A DNA stretch of 64,000 nucleotides from Rhinopomastus cyanomelas (Eukaryota; Chordata; Aves; Bucerotiformes; Rhinopomastidae), in NCBI GenBank assembly GCA_013400115.1, contig VXBP01009331.1:181896-245895 (forward strand), written 5' to 3'. The notes below the pieces were generated by a model. The model searched no databases and had not been told where the DNA came from. It saw only the letters and a program-made list of their open reading frames with translations. A program made the position numbers and the translations under genes. Position 1 is the stretch's first letter, and every line of letters starts with the position of its first letter. Below are positions 35,010 through 45,760 of the stretch, piece after piece.

Positions 35010-36968
35010 AACCCAGTGGCATATGCCCATAGTTTTCTGTTTAGGTTAATAGACTCATAACTCCTCTGTTAGTAGCAATATTCTGTTAGTTTCATTGCAT
35101 TTTGTCCCTAGATCTTTTTTTATACTTTTTTTAATTCTTTCGTTCTTGAGCATAGTGATACAAGCAGAGTGAATGTTGGCTAATTCCCAGTGGTCGGTGA
35201 ATGGCCCTAGTCTGAGACACCCCTCTCAAGCAGCTGCTTAGTGGTCTCATGCTCCACAAGTCTGATGTCTTATGCAGCACTCTGAAGCAGGATTTTGGGG
35301 ACCATATTCATGTAAACATAAGGTGGCTTCCCCAGAGTGTCTATTGGTGAGTCAGCTGGCTGCTGCTGTTTAGGTCAATTCACAGTGCTGGCTGTGGAGC
35401 CTGAATCTCTGCAACTGTTAGGAACTGTTGTCTTCCACCACATGCATCCTTATTGTTGAACATACCAAGATACTTTATTGGTTCCTTTCTGAATTGTGGG
35501 ACTTTTGATTTAAAGGTTCGGTTGCAAAGCAGAAGGATAATTATATTTACATGTCTTCACTCATGGTTGATTTTTATTAACCTTTGTGATTCCAGCTCCC
35601 CAATAAGGACAATGTGGAAAATTAGTGGAAAATGAGGCTGAGGAGAGGGTGGTTGTAATGGGATTACTTGTATGATAAGCACAAGTTAGCTTTACAAATA
35701 TGTATTTGGTTATGTAAATGAGGGCTATCTGGAGCCAACTCTGAACTGCTTTCTGGAGGTTTACTGCAGTAATTACTGAGAGAATCCACTAAAGGGCAGC
35801 AATTACCACTGCAACCCTTATACTACCTGACACACAAACAGAGGAATACTCAAAGAGGAGACCCGATTTGAACAATAGCCAGAGATTAAAATGTCTGAGC
35901 AATATCCTGAAAGATTTCTAGTAGAGGACAGCTGTGGAAGCTGTCTCGCAGTTTGGGGTGCGAGAGCAGAACATACCTCACCGAGACACATAAAATGGTT
36001 CTGGCTGTTCTGTGCAGTCTGTACCTTTCCTTTTCTCTGGTTGTACTTCTCCTGTGGGAGCAGTATGTTTCTGACCATATTTACAGCTGAAAAGCGACAG
36101 GATGGACAGGAATCAGTGCTGCAGGAAACAGCCCATCACCCATGTGCTCCCTACAATTTTTAACCTTCTTCAGAAAATTTTGAAGGAAGAAAATGGGGGC
36201 AACAGGGCTGATGCAAGATTTTTCTGTGCTAGGTTAGCTTGATCTCACGTCCCTCTTCTTGAGGAGTAGGAAGGTATCAACTGGTCTGTGTATGCTAGCA
36301 GCCTTCCCAGGAAGGGCTGGGGAAAGGGCTATGCTAGAAGCAGGAGTCTTTGATCCAAGCTAGCAGCCTACAAAGCTCTACTGGGTACAAAAGCAGTTTC
36401 CCTCTTCAATGAGCACCTAAGATAAGATTTTATTTGTTTAAGTACTAACTTCTTTTGTTCAGTGTCTTGGACAACTTATTTTACTCGTCTTAGTAGTTAT
36501 GTTTGACTTCTTCCCACATGTATCCTTGAAGATCACTGCTGTGCTTTTCCAGACTTGTATATGTACTTCAGGGAAGCAGTTACTATCATGTAAAGCCAGG
36601 CACAGGAAGATAGAGGGGCAAATGGTATTTTCAGCTAGTTTACTTTTTTTGTTTCTTTTAATTGTCTTTTTGTTTAAAACTTTAATTGAATGGCAAATAG
36701 GTTATGCATCTTCTGGGAGCAGATGCAGACCTTCCAGATTGCAGCAGCTCTGAATGCACAAGTGTGTGCATGAGATGGGAAGTAAGGGAAATGGGAAGCA
36801 AAAAGAAGGTGACTGGAAAGATAATCTGCAGTGGAGAGATACCGGTACAACCTACCAGATGCTGCAGGGGTCACCACTCACAATGCTGCTTCTCTAATGG
36901 TTTGTGCCTGAAGAAGTACAAGGAAACAAGGGAAGCATGGGGTATGTAGGATTCTACTGATAGTAATT
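35010..36968. other. unique sequence, no recognised feature
   Basis: No repeats or exons that I can support. Overlapping opposite frames near 35818-36163 and 36674-36949 lack known motifs. Confidence 0.45.
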
Positions 36969-37271
36969 ACAGAATCACAGAACATTAGGGATTGGAAGGG
37001 ATCTCAAAAGATCATCCAGTCCACCCCCCTTGCCAGAGCAGGATTCCCTAGATCAAGTCGCACAGGTTGTATTGATGTGCAACCTCTTATTCTCCAGCTG
37101 ACACCCATTGCCCTTTGTCCTGTCACTGGATGACACTGAAAAGAGCCTTCCTCCATCCTCCTGACACCCACCCCTCACATATTTATAAACATTAATGAGG
37201 TCACCCCTTAGTCTCTGTTTCTCCAAGCTAGAGAGACCCAGCTCCCTCAGCCTTTCCCCATAAGGGAGATC
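36969..37271 (-). mobile_element. CR1 with internal deletion
   Basis: Minus-strand CR1 from 'cagaatcacagaacattagg' to 'ctccctcagcctttcccc'. After 'agtcgcacaggttgtattga' the text jumps to 'tgtgcaacctcttattctcc', so about 120 bases found in other copies (UTR start and the last ORF2 codons) are missing. The remaining ORF2 C-terminal frame reads LRELGLSSLEKQRLRGDLIN. Confidence 0.94.
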
Positions 37272-37430
37272 CACATGAAAGATCTACTTTATCTCAAACA
37301 TATGATCTACCCATGTCATTACTGCTTTTAAAACTTTTTTATACCTATACTTTCAATGCAGAGTAGTTCACCTTCTCAAAGGTGTAGTTTCTCATATCTG
37401 CTGTCTCAAGAGAATGGGATTACACCTGGC

Positions 37431-37442
37431 TGGTTCAGTTGG
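37431..37442 (+). promoter_or_regulatory. Pol III A box
   Basis: 'tggttcagttgg' fits the A-box pattern TRGYNNANNNGG at the expected place in the tRNA-like head. Confidence 0.75.
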
Positions 37443-37474
37443 TAGAGCATGGACTCTGAATTCCTGGGGTCATG

Positions 37475-37485
37475 GGTTTGAGCCC
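37475..37485 (+). promoter_or_regulatory. Pol III B box
   Basis: 'ggtttgagccc' matches the B-box pattern GGTTCGANNCC with one C-to-T change, a common decay at a CpG. Spacing from the A box is normal for a tRNA gene. Confidence 0.75.
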
Positions 37486-37588
37486 CATGTACGACATCTT
37501 GAGACTGTAGGCTTACCCTGCTGCAGCAGGGGGGTTGGACTTAAATGATCTTTCAAGGTCCCTTCCAAACGCTAACGTTCTGTGATTC

Positions 37589-38244
37589 AGTGTTTAGGTT
37601 TTCTGCATAAATTCAATGAGTTATATGTAGAACATATAATTCAATGTGGTAGATTTGATCAATGATTTATGTGTACTAATAACATTGCTTGCTGCAATAC
37701 TCTGTGTGCTTAACATGTGTGTTATGTGATGTTTAGGCACATCACATAAAGGAACTGATAAAAACTAAGGTCGTTAATAGTTGTTAGCTAGAGCAGAGCA
37801 AGAATGAGGAATGCTATTGAGTATTCGAACATAAATATTCTAGGTCATAATTTCTTTTTTCTTCTAACTCTTAGAGAAAATCAGTTAAAACTGTTCATTA
37901 TGTACATGAAAAAGGTAGAGGTAAAATGAAATGCTGTGGAGGTTGCTAACAACTTTTACATGATAATTTTTATTTTCCACCTATTTTTTTTTAACTCAAT
38001 GGATATTTTTACAAAGAAAGTAAGTTTTGATAAAAAGGCAATTCCTTATTTGGCAACTTAGTTGGAAAGCAAGGGCAACTGATTTCTGTTAGCTACTGAA
38101 TTTCTTTACAGATTTTAGATTATGTCTATAGCAAGTTGTGGAAAAAAGAGTTGGAACAGATTGGAATAGTCTTATTTCAGACTTAATGTACACTCCAGAA
38201 ATTATAAAATTGAAAGCCTCTCACTCTGCCAGTAGAAGGCTGGA
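37589..38244. other. no recognised feature
   Basis: AT-rich unique sequence between the SINE and the long CR1. Confidence 0.5.
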
Positions 38245-40100
38245 TCACAGAAACATAGAATCATTACGGATTGGAATATATGGATTCCAATATTCCTGCC
38301 ACAGCAGGATCACCTAGGAACATAACCAGGTGGGTCTTAAATGTCATCAGGTAAGGAGACTCCACAACTCTCCTGGGCAGTCCCTTCCAATGCTCCCTCA
38401 CCCTCACCGTGAAGAAGTTCCTTCTCATATTCATGTGGAACCTCCTGTGTTCCAGCTTACAACCATTGCCTCTTGTCCTATCACTACATGACACTGAAAA
38501 GAGCCTGGCTCCATCCTCCTGACACCCACCCTTCACATATTAATGAGGTCACCCCTCAGTCTTCTCTTCTTCAAGCTAAAGAGACCCAGCTCCCTCAGCC
38601 TCTCATCGTAACGGAAGTGATCCACTTCCTTCATCATCCTTGTTGCCCTACACCGGACTCCCTCCAGCAGCTCCACATCCCTCTTGAACTGAGGAGCCCA
38701 GAACTGGACACAATACTCCAGGTGTGGTCTCACTAGGGCAGAGTAGAGGGGGAGAAGAACCTCTCCTGATCTGCTAACCACCCCCTTTCTGATCCACCCC
38801 AGGATGCTGTTGGCCCTCTTGGCCACAAGAGCACATTGCTGGCTCATGGCTATCCTTCTGTCCACCAGGACCCCCAGGTCCCTTTCTCCTACACTGCTGT
38901 CTTACAGGTCAGTCCCCAACCTATACTGGTACCTGGGATTGTTCTTACCCAGATGCAAGACTCTACATTTTCCCTTGTTATACTTCATTAAATTTTTCTC
39001 AGCCCAGCTCTTCAGCCTGTCCAGACCTCACTGGATGACAGCACAGTCTGCAGGGGTGTCGGCGACACCACCCAGCTTTGTGTCATCGGCAAACTTGCTG
39101 ACAGTGCATGCCAATCCCTCATCCAAGTCATTAATGAATAGAATGAAGAGGACTGGTGCCAGCAACCCTAACCCTGGGACACTCCACTAGATATAGGCCT
39201 TCAACTAGATTCTGTCCTGTTGACCACTAGTCTCTGGCTTCTATCCTGCAGCCAGTTCACAATCCACCTCACTACCCGTCCTGTTGACCACTAGTCTCTG
39301 GCTTCTATCCTGCAGCCAGTTCACAATCCACCTCACTACCCGATCATCTAGACCACACTGCCTCAGTTTGGCTGCGAGGATGCTGTGTGAGACTGTGTCA
39401 AATGCTTTACTCAAGTCCAGATAGACCACATCCACTGCTCTGCCATCATCTATCCACCTGGTTATGCCCTCATAAAAGGCTATCGGGTTGGTCAACCATG
39501 ACTTCCCATGTCATTGGTGAAGCCATGCTGACTGTCCCTAATGACCTTCCTGCCCTTTATGTGCCTGGAGACAGCAGCCAGGACAAATTGTTCCATCACC
39601 TTTCCTGGGATGGAGTTGAGGCTGACCGGTGTATAGTTACCAGGGTCCTCCTTTCCTTTTTTAAAGATTGGAGTGACATTTGTTATCCTGCAGTTCCTAG
39701 GCACCTCTCCTGATCCCCAGGAGTTAGAAAAGATGATGGACAGTGGCTTCGCCATAACTTCTGCCATCTCCCTTAGTATGCATGGGTGCATCCCATCAGG
39801 GCCCGTGGATTTGTGTGCATCCAGTATGATCAACTTATCCCTAGCCCAGTCCTCATCAACCAAGACAGGCTCCTCTCTTACCTCAACTTCCTCTGGAGCT
39901 ACAGCAGTCTGGGGTTTGATATCAAGACAGACCCCAGAAGTGCAGACAGAGGCAAAGAAGGTGTTGAGTATCTCTGCTTTCTCTGTGTTCCCTCCTCTGG
40001 TCCTGGAGTAGCCAGAGCCACTGTCTGCTTTCATATTCCACTGGAGCTCCTGGACATTACTGGGAAGCTCTTCTATAGAAAATGGAATGACCAGCTGAGG
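38245..40100 (-). mobile_element. longest CR1 copy, about 1.85 kb
   Basis: Minus-strand CR1 of the young subfamily that retains the 3' end, the UTR, the ORF2 C-terminus and nearly the whole RT. Its 5' end fades near 40100, before the endonuclease domain. The 3' end is rearranged ('gattggaatatatggattcc' instead of the usual text), and 39214-39341 holds an exact 64-bp duplication. It serves as the internal reference for what is missing from truncated copies. Confidence 0.96.
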
Positions 40101-40160
40101 GTATCTGCTACAGATAAGGAGAGACAGTGTGAAGCAAGGACAAGAAGGCAGGAGAAACAC
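39082..40160 (-). pseudogene. CR1 ORF2 RT, broken in several places
   Basis: Read from high to low coordinate, an open frame of 222 codons covers the RT N-terminal part (HKSTGPDGMHPCILREMAEV, then PIFKKGKEDPGNY, then IRDSQHGFT). A frameshift near 39500 moves the reading to 39241-39495, where YLDLSKAFDTVSH with the first catalytic Asp is intact. The 64-bp duplication shifts the frame again. At 39082-39093 the codons for F-A-D-D are intact and followed by TKLGG. All catalytic residues are thus present but spread over three frames. Confidence 0.92.
39214..39341 (-). repeat. exact 64-bp tandem duplication in the CR1 RT
   Basis: Bases 39214-39277 and 39278-39341 are identical, each starting 'gtcctgttgaccactagtc' and ending 'caatccacctcactaccc'. 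Because 64 is not a multiple of 3, it shifts the RT frame. No mismatch is seen, so it is recent or an assembly artefact. Confidence 0.97.
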
Positions 40161-40954
40161 AACTTAAGTCCTGTTTCAAGCAGTTATTTTGACAAGCTGA
40201 TGATATCAGTAGTTTCTCTGCTCTGAAAGCACTTAGAGCAACAAAGAGCTTTGTAATTTATTTCAAGATATGAGCTGAACTGAATGACCAGCTTCAACGT
40301 TACTTGCTTTAACCATGTCTAACCACGATTTTCCAGAGATCATTTCCACTGCAGTAAAGTTTTACATTGACTTACTCTTTTTCAATAGCACTTCCTCATC
40401 ATGATAGAGGTCTGCTTCTTCTTTTTTTCTAAATCAAATGCCTTTATTTTCTTTCTCATTTGTGCTAGTGAGCTGAATTTTTAAAAATCTACTTCTCCTC
40501 AATGAGACAAATACCCTAAAAGAAATGGATGAAAATTACTCCAATTCCCATATTTCTGCTAAGTAGTTCTATTTTTCTTCTATAATTTCTGCCAACAAAA
40601 CCTCAATGTCTATACTGACTTCCTCATTTCTTAAAGGTAGGAACCATAAACAGTGGTTAATTCATAAGAGGTAGTGAATGGCTTGAAGCACAGATGACAT
40701 GGATTGGAAAACTGAAAACTGTTCTTTATTGCATGATAATTTCAGAGGCCCTGCATGAATTAAATTCATTTTATTTATATATATATATATCAGAGTTCCT
40801 TGGCTGGAAAAAAATCTTTACAGCTGTATTTAGATAGAGTTAAAATAATAATGTCCATCTGTGCTGAGCTTTAGTGTCATTTGACCAGCTAGTAAAACTG
40901 GAAGAACATTATTAGAAACAGATTGGTACTACTGCACTGCTTTTCCAGAAGTAA
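40101..40954. other. no recognised feature
   Basis: AT-rich unique sequence with a (TA)n microsatellite near 40777-40792. The first 60 bases may still be decayed CR1. Confidence 0.45.
40777..40792. repeat. (TA)n microsatellite
   Basis: A pure run of about eight TA units. Confidence 0.9.
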
Positions 40955-41384
40955 TAGAATCACAGAATATGTTGAGTTGGAAAGGACTTCTAGAGACCAT
41001 CTTGTCCAGCCTCTTCTACAACAAGCAGGGACATCTCTAACTAGAAGTGACTGCCCCCAGAACCCTATCCAGCCTGACCTTGAATGTTTCTAGAGGTGGG
41101 GCCTCCACCACCTCATGAGGCAACCCGTTCGAAGGATCCACCACTCTCAAATTCAAGAATTTTTTCCTCAAGTCCAGCCTAAATCTACCCTTTTCCAGCT
41201 TCAAATCGTGACACCTTGTCGTATAATTTCCTGCCCTTGTGAACAAACTTTCCAAGCCTTCTGACAGGCCCCTTTCAGCAATTGAAAGGTGACTAGATGT
41301 CCCAAGTCTTTTCTTCTTCAGGCTGAATAACCTCAACTCCCTCAGCATGTCTTCATCAGAGAGGTGCTCCAGCCCTCTGATCTT
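40955..41384 (-). mobile_element. CR1 3' fragment, older subfamily
   Basis: Minus-strand CR1 with the 'acaagcagggacatctctaa' tail shared with 24673-25036. The ORF2 C-terminus is readable as CHDLKLEKGRFRLDLRKKFL and then NGLPHEVVEAPPLETF, with the upstream part in a second frame. It is 5'-truncated near 41384. Confidence 0.92.
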
Positions 41385-42771
41385 TTGTGTGATAAGGTAG
41401 TGCCTTAGCTCTTTGTGAAACTAAAACCCAATCCCCATAATTCTCTCTTCTTTTTAGGAAACATGTTTGTGTCTTTGGGTATCTTTTGCTTCTTGGTAAG
41501 CATGGACACACATGAAAATGTTTATCCACCCTCAAATACTTCATAACTTGCCTTGTTTTAAACATGTTGCCTAAATACCTAAATATCTTGTGTGGTCGTA
41601 ATATAGCTGCATCCAAGTCTGTCAGACTTTGACAGCCACTTTTTTTTCTGAGAGAGTAAAATTTTAATGCTTTTGCCAATCTTTGAGGCTGAGACTTGTG
41701 AGAGAGAAGTTTGTCTCAAAAATGTGTGGCTAATAAATAAGGATGTAAGCGATTTCAGCTTGGTGAGGTTTGGTTTTTGTTGTCTTCGTTTTAATTTGCC
41801 TCCATTTTGACCTTGTGGTTAGTTCAGTCATGTGCAGAATTAGAGTGCGAGTCATATATTTGGGAAGTCCAGTTTTTATGTCATGACACATAAGGTCTAA
41901 TGAAATGGAAAAGTGCAAATTAAAATCCACTAAAAAAAGAGGTAGATGGGTTTTCTGTATGGTAGACCTGCAGATTTTGGAGAGCTTGCTGCAGTTTGGT
42001 TTGTTGGAATGAAGGGATTCATTAGGCTGTTTAGCTGTAAGGGTGGCAAACAAAAAGATTGGATTTGAGAGCTAAAGCAAAATCTTCCTGTGTAAGAGGA
42101 AGGTAGCTGGGAGAAAGTAGTTTTATTCTTGAGGCACAGCAGAAAAGTGCTGATAGCAAAGAAAGTTCTGGGCTGTGCTCCTAACATGAAGGTTTTCCAG
42201 ATAGTGTTGCTGTGGAAGCAATCAGTACATAGCCATAGGTAAGGACCTAGTAAACGTTGCAAACAACTGTTAGGGACTGTGTGTATTCATAAGAATCCAT
42301 ACGTCTATGGAAGGTAAGGAACTATGTTCCTTACCCTTCATTAAGGCAGAATAGTAAATTTGATTAATATCGCAATGTGTGAGAACATAAAGGGTCGTCA
42401 TGGACCAGCACTTATTATTACATAGGATTTCTTAAAATGAATGACTAGAAATTGGAGAAGATCTGCTCAATTAGCATTACTAAAACTTTCAATCAACCCT
42501 CCAGACTGAGAGCTATAAACATGCTGCAGCTTGGGCCTTCAGAGGGAAGACACTGCCTGGGGCATAATTGCTCTAAGCCTGCAAATGTTTCTTTGAGACT
42601 GGTCTAGCAGCAAAAGGAGTAACAGCAAGTAGTGGAATTTAAAAGTTAAAATACAGTTCTGTCTGCTGTGGCTGGAAAATCAGGACCAATGCTATTCTAA
42701 TCGTTAGTTGCTCTTCCAACAAACACTTTAACTTACTGCGGGGCTGTATTATATAGCTAGATAAGAGGCAG
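41385..42771. other. unique sequence
   Basis: No repeat family or exon recognised. Two overlapping minus frames (41730-42262) lack motifs. A 10-bp perfect hairpin at 42313-42335 is within chance expectation. Confidence 0.45.
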
Positions 42772-43220
42772 AGCCACAAAGATGAGGAAGGGAGTAGAAT
42801 ACCTCCTGTATGAGGAAAAGCTGAGGGAGCTGGGTCTCTCTAGCTTGGAGAAAAGGAGACTGAGGGGTGACCTCATTAATGTCTATAAATATGCTAAGGG
42901 TGAGTGTCAGGAGGATGGAGTCAGGCTCTTTTCAGTGTCATCTAATCATAGGACAAGGCAAAATGGGTGTCAGCTGGAAACTGAGGAGGTTCCACATCAA
43001 TCTGAGAAGGAACTTCTTTCCAGTGAGGGTGACAGAGCACTGGAAGGGGCTGCCTAGGGGGGTTGTGGAGTCTCCTAAATGGAGACATTTAAAACCCACC
43101 TGGACATGTTCTTGTGCAACTTGGTCTAGGTGGTCCTGTTGTGGCAGGGGGATTGGCCTAGATAATCTTTAGAGATTCCTTCCAAACCCTAATGTTGTGT
43201 CATTCTGTATCATTTTGTGA
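42772..43220 (+). mobile_element. young CR1 3' fragment
   Basis: Plus-strand CR1 from 'gccacaaagatgaggaaggg' to 'tcattctgtatcattttgtg'. ORF2 C-terminal residues (EKLRELGLSSLEKRRLRGDL) are open for about 90 codons, and one frameshift then moves the reading to the frame with HINLRRNFFPVRVTEHWKGL. The UTR is complete and ends in a degenerate terminal repeat. Confidence 0.96.
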
Positions 43221-44518
43221 TCTAAAAATGTGTCCTTGTCAGGTTGTCCCTTTTGTCTTAGGAGTCCCCTACTTTCTTCAAAAGCTTTCAGTTGTTTTGC
43301 TTTTTTGTCCTCAGTTTGTCACTTCCAGGTTCTTTTTTAATTGACATATTACGAAATGGTGAGATGCATAGAAATTGGGCTGAAGTACAAAAAGCTTTGA
43401 GAAATTATATTGTAAAAAACCACCAAACCCAAGACAATCGTCAAATGTCTCAGAAATGCTGTTTTCACACCCCTCTAAATGGTAACAGTTCTGTTTCTTC
43501 CCTATAACAGAATAAGTACAATTTTACATTTATATCACTGTTTAATTTGTTGGGTTTTTTCTAAGCTGAAAAGAACTGCGCTTAATTTCACATTAGAGAG
43601 CAAATTATGGACCTATGTTTAGCTCCATGGTTTGGATTCATATTATTCTGAAATGGGCTCACGGGGCAGAAGGCGAGTGCTTGAGCTGATACCCAGTTGT
43701 GGGATCTTGCAGGTACCAAGACAATAAAAACAGGTTATTTTATTGTTTCTTCAAATTTCTTATGGTTTGTACTTCAGAATGCCTTGATGTCCCCTTATTA
43801 TTTCCTGTGTAAGGTTGTAGAAAGTGCACTATGGAGTTTGGAAATTGTAATGCCCTACCTGTGCTACTGCTCCTGTGTTTCTTACCCTCAGACATTTCCT
43901 AGGGAAAATTACCGTGACATAACTGCAGGGGAAGTTTTTGCAGCTATTCCTAAGTGTGCTGATGGGTTTTTGTAACTGCTTTACAGTGAACTGTGCTTTG
44001 TATTCCCTGAGCTTCGCCCCTGTATTTGGTTAAATTCACACAAGGAGCCTGACAAATGCTGATGAGATTTGCTTTTAATGAAGATTCAACAGCATGAGTA
44101 AAGGTTGCATTTTTGGGACTTTAAATTTGTGCAGTTTATCAGCACAGATATGCTTTAGCCTGCTTCCTCCCAGCACAAAATCAGTCATTTGAAAACTCAA
44201 ATGATGTCGAAATCTTAGTTATTAGCAGGAAAGATGGCATGAGCAGAAGTGAAGGGGGGAAATAAAAACAACCCAAATCGTGTTTCCACTGACACTAATT
44301 ACTGTAAAATATTGTTGCTGATAAAGCCCAGTCTGAAATGCTGGGTACAATAGAATTGTCTTGTTGTTTTAGAGAAAAAGAGACAAAGTGTGTTTGTGAA
44401 GTTCAACTGCAAATGTTTTGCTGTGCTGCCTCGCTGATTCTCAGTGTCTTGCTGTGCATCCTTTATCGTCAAGAGTTTACAAACCGTGCAGCTCACATTA
44501 TTCTCGGCTTTGGTTATT
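43221..44518. other. no recognised feature
   Basis: Unique sequence. The plus frames at 43292-43507 and 43697-43975 have no domain pattern or convincing splice context. Confidence 0.45.
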
Positions 44519-44945
44519 TCACAGAAACACAGAAAGTTAGGGGTTTGAAGGGACCTCTAAAGATCTCCCTGCCACAGTGGGATCACCTAGACCAAGTCGC
44601 ACAGGAACATGTCCAGGCGGGTTTTAAACCTCTCCAGAGAAGGAGACTCCACAACCCCCCTGGGCAGCCCCTTTCAGTGCTCTGTCACCCTCACCATGAA
44701 GAAGTTTGTCCTCATATGTATGTGGAACATTTCTTGTTCCAGCTTACACCTGTTGCCCCTTGTTCTCCTATTGTATGTCACACAGGAGCACATCCAGGTG
44801 GGTCTTGAATGTCTCTAGAGAATAAGACTCCACCTTCTGACACCAAAGAGACACCAACCACCCTGGGTGGCCTGTTCCAGCACTCTGTCACCCTCACAGT
44901 AAAAAAAAAAAAAAAAGGGTATTCTTATGTTTATGTGTCACTTCC
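44519..44945 (-). mobile_element. rearranged CR1 with repeated segment
   Basis: Minus-strand CR1. The first part (44519-44775) runs from the terminus to the ORF2 C-terminal region. At about 44777 the text returns to 'gtcacacaggagcacatcc', an earlier UTR point, and repeats the 'gtgggtcttgaatgtctc' to 'ctctgtcaccctcacagt' segment. The repeated part resembles another CR1 variant ('ggtggcctgttccagcac'), so two copies joined head to tail are more likely than a simple duplication. A run of 16 A (44902-44917) lies inside the second segment. Confidence 0.88.
44902..44917 (+). repeat. poly-A run within CR1
   Basis: A 16-base A run at the position where other copies read 'gaagaagttcc', an expansion inside the element rather than a retrotransposon tail. 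Confidence 0.85.
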
Positions 44946-45636
44946 TCTCTCCTGAGGGCCCTAGCTGGGCTGTACAGCAAAGTCCTTTATCTCTTCCACA
45001 CAGAGAGATTTCTACAGTGTTATAACCTTAAGGAGAAACATTTTCAGCAATCTGCATAGAGATTCACGTGTACTTCTTGGTGTGCTTCCATCTTCCATCA
45101 AGGCTTGAAACTTTTGACCACAGTGTTAAGAGATACTGGGGGAAGGAGAGCAGAAGGCATTGGCAGCTTTTTAGCAGCTCTCTTGGGCTTTCCCACCCAG
45201 AGAGCTGCTAGATGATGTTAAGACTGGACCATGCTGTGTGTTGGACTGTGCTGTGAGCACATTAGTAGAGTATTACTGATGATTTTAGCAGTAACAAAGA
45301 GGCCAAATTCACAAGAACTCTATTGTTAAGAGGCCATTCAAGGTGATGGGAACCAAATTTACTTTTCTTGTCTCTGCTGTTTTGGTTTGTCTGCAAAATT
45401 CAAGTGAATGACACCCTGAAACGATTTAGGACAATGTTGTACAAAGCCAATTTAATCTCTATCCTTTACTTTCTAGGTCCCTGTCTTTTCCCACCCTGCC
45501 TTCCTGCACACAGAACGTTGCTGGCCACTCTGAGATGCTATTGTCCTGTTAGTTCTATACTGGAATGGAATTAGAATAAAAATGTCAAAGCAAGCAGCCA
45601 ACTCTTTTCCCCCGGTTTTTGGGACTGACTTTGTAT
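44946..45636. other. no recognised feature
   Basis: Unique sequence without a recognised repeat or exon. Confidence 0.45.
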
Positions 45637-45760
45637 CCCTGGAGGTGTTCAGAAAACTTGTAGGCCTGGTGTTTGGAAATGTGGTCTAGTGGGGTTGGGT
45701 TGATGGTTGGATTGTGGATGGTCTTGGAGATCTCTTCCAAGCTTAATGATGTTAAGATTC
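45637..45760 (+). mobile_element. old CR1 3' end
   Basis: Plus-strand CR1 tail of an older type: 'tccctggaggtgttcag', 'gtggtctagtggggttgg', 'gatggttggattgtggatg', and 'tcttccaagcttaatgatg' before a lost terminal repeat. About 124 bases survive. Confidence 0.85.

Larger units (their letters stand above)
37424..37588 (+). mobile_element. tRNA-Lys-headed SINE with CR1 tail
   Basis: A 73-nt tRNA-like head (37424-37496) is followed by a short linker ('tcttgagactgtaggctta') and a CR1 3' tail ('gcaggggggttggactt', 'tttcaaggtcccttccaa', then the decayed terminal repeat). The head aligns base for base with the vertebrate tRNA-Lys(CTT) body, including 'cagttggtagagcatgg' and 'gggtttgagcccca', apart from a one-base shift around the anticodon stem. 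A tRNA head carrying the Pol III promoter plus a LINE 3' tail is the classic SINE design, and CR1 RT would supply mobility. Similar tRNA/CR1 SINEs are described in passerines. I have not seen this head assigned to a bird SINE. Only one copy is visible here, so a chance fusion is still possible. Confidence 0.8.

Noticed and set aside
37424..37496. Functional tRNA gene
   Set aside because: The anticodon stem pairs imperfectly, the anticodon disagrees with the tRNA-Lys body, the acceptor ends do not pair well, there is no T-run terminator just after, and a CR1 tail follows directly.
39387..40226. Plus-strand frames of 108-146 codons over the long CR1
   Set aside because: They are antisense shadows of the CR1 RT, which is unambiguous on the minus strand.
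42313..42335. 10-bp perfect hairpin ('ggtaaggaac' / 'gttccttacc')
   Set aside because: About one such hairpin is expected by chance in 64 kb, and nothing nearby gives it a role.
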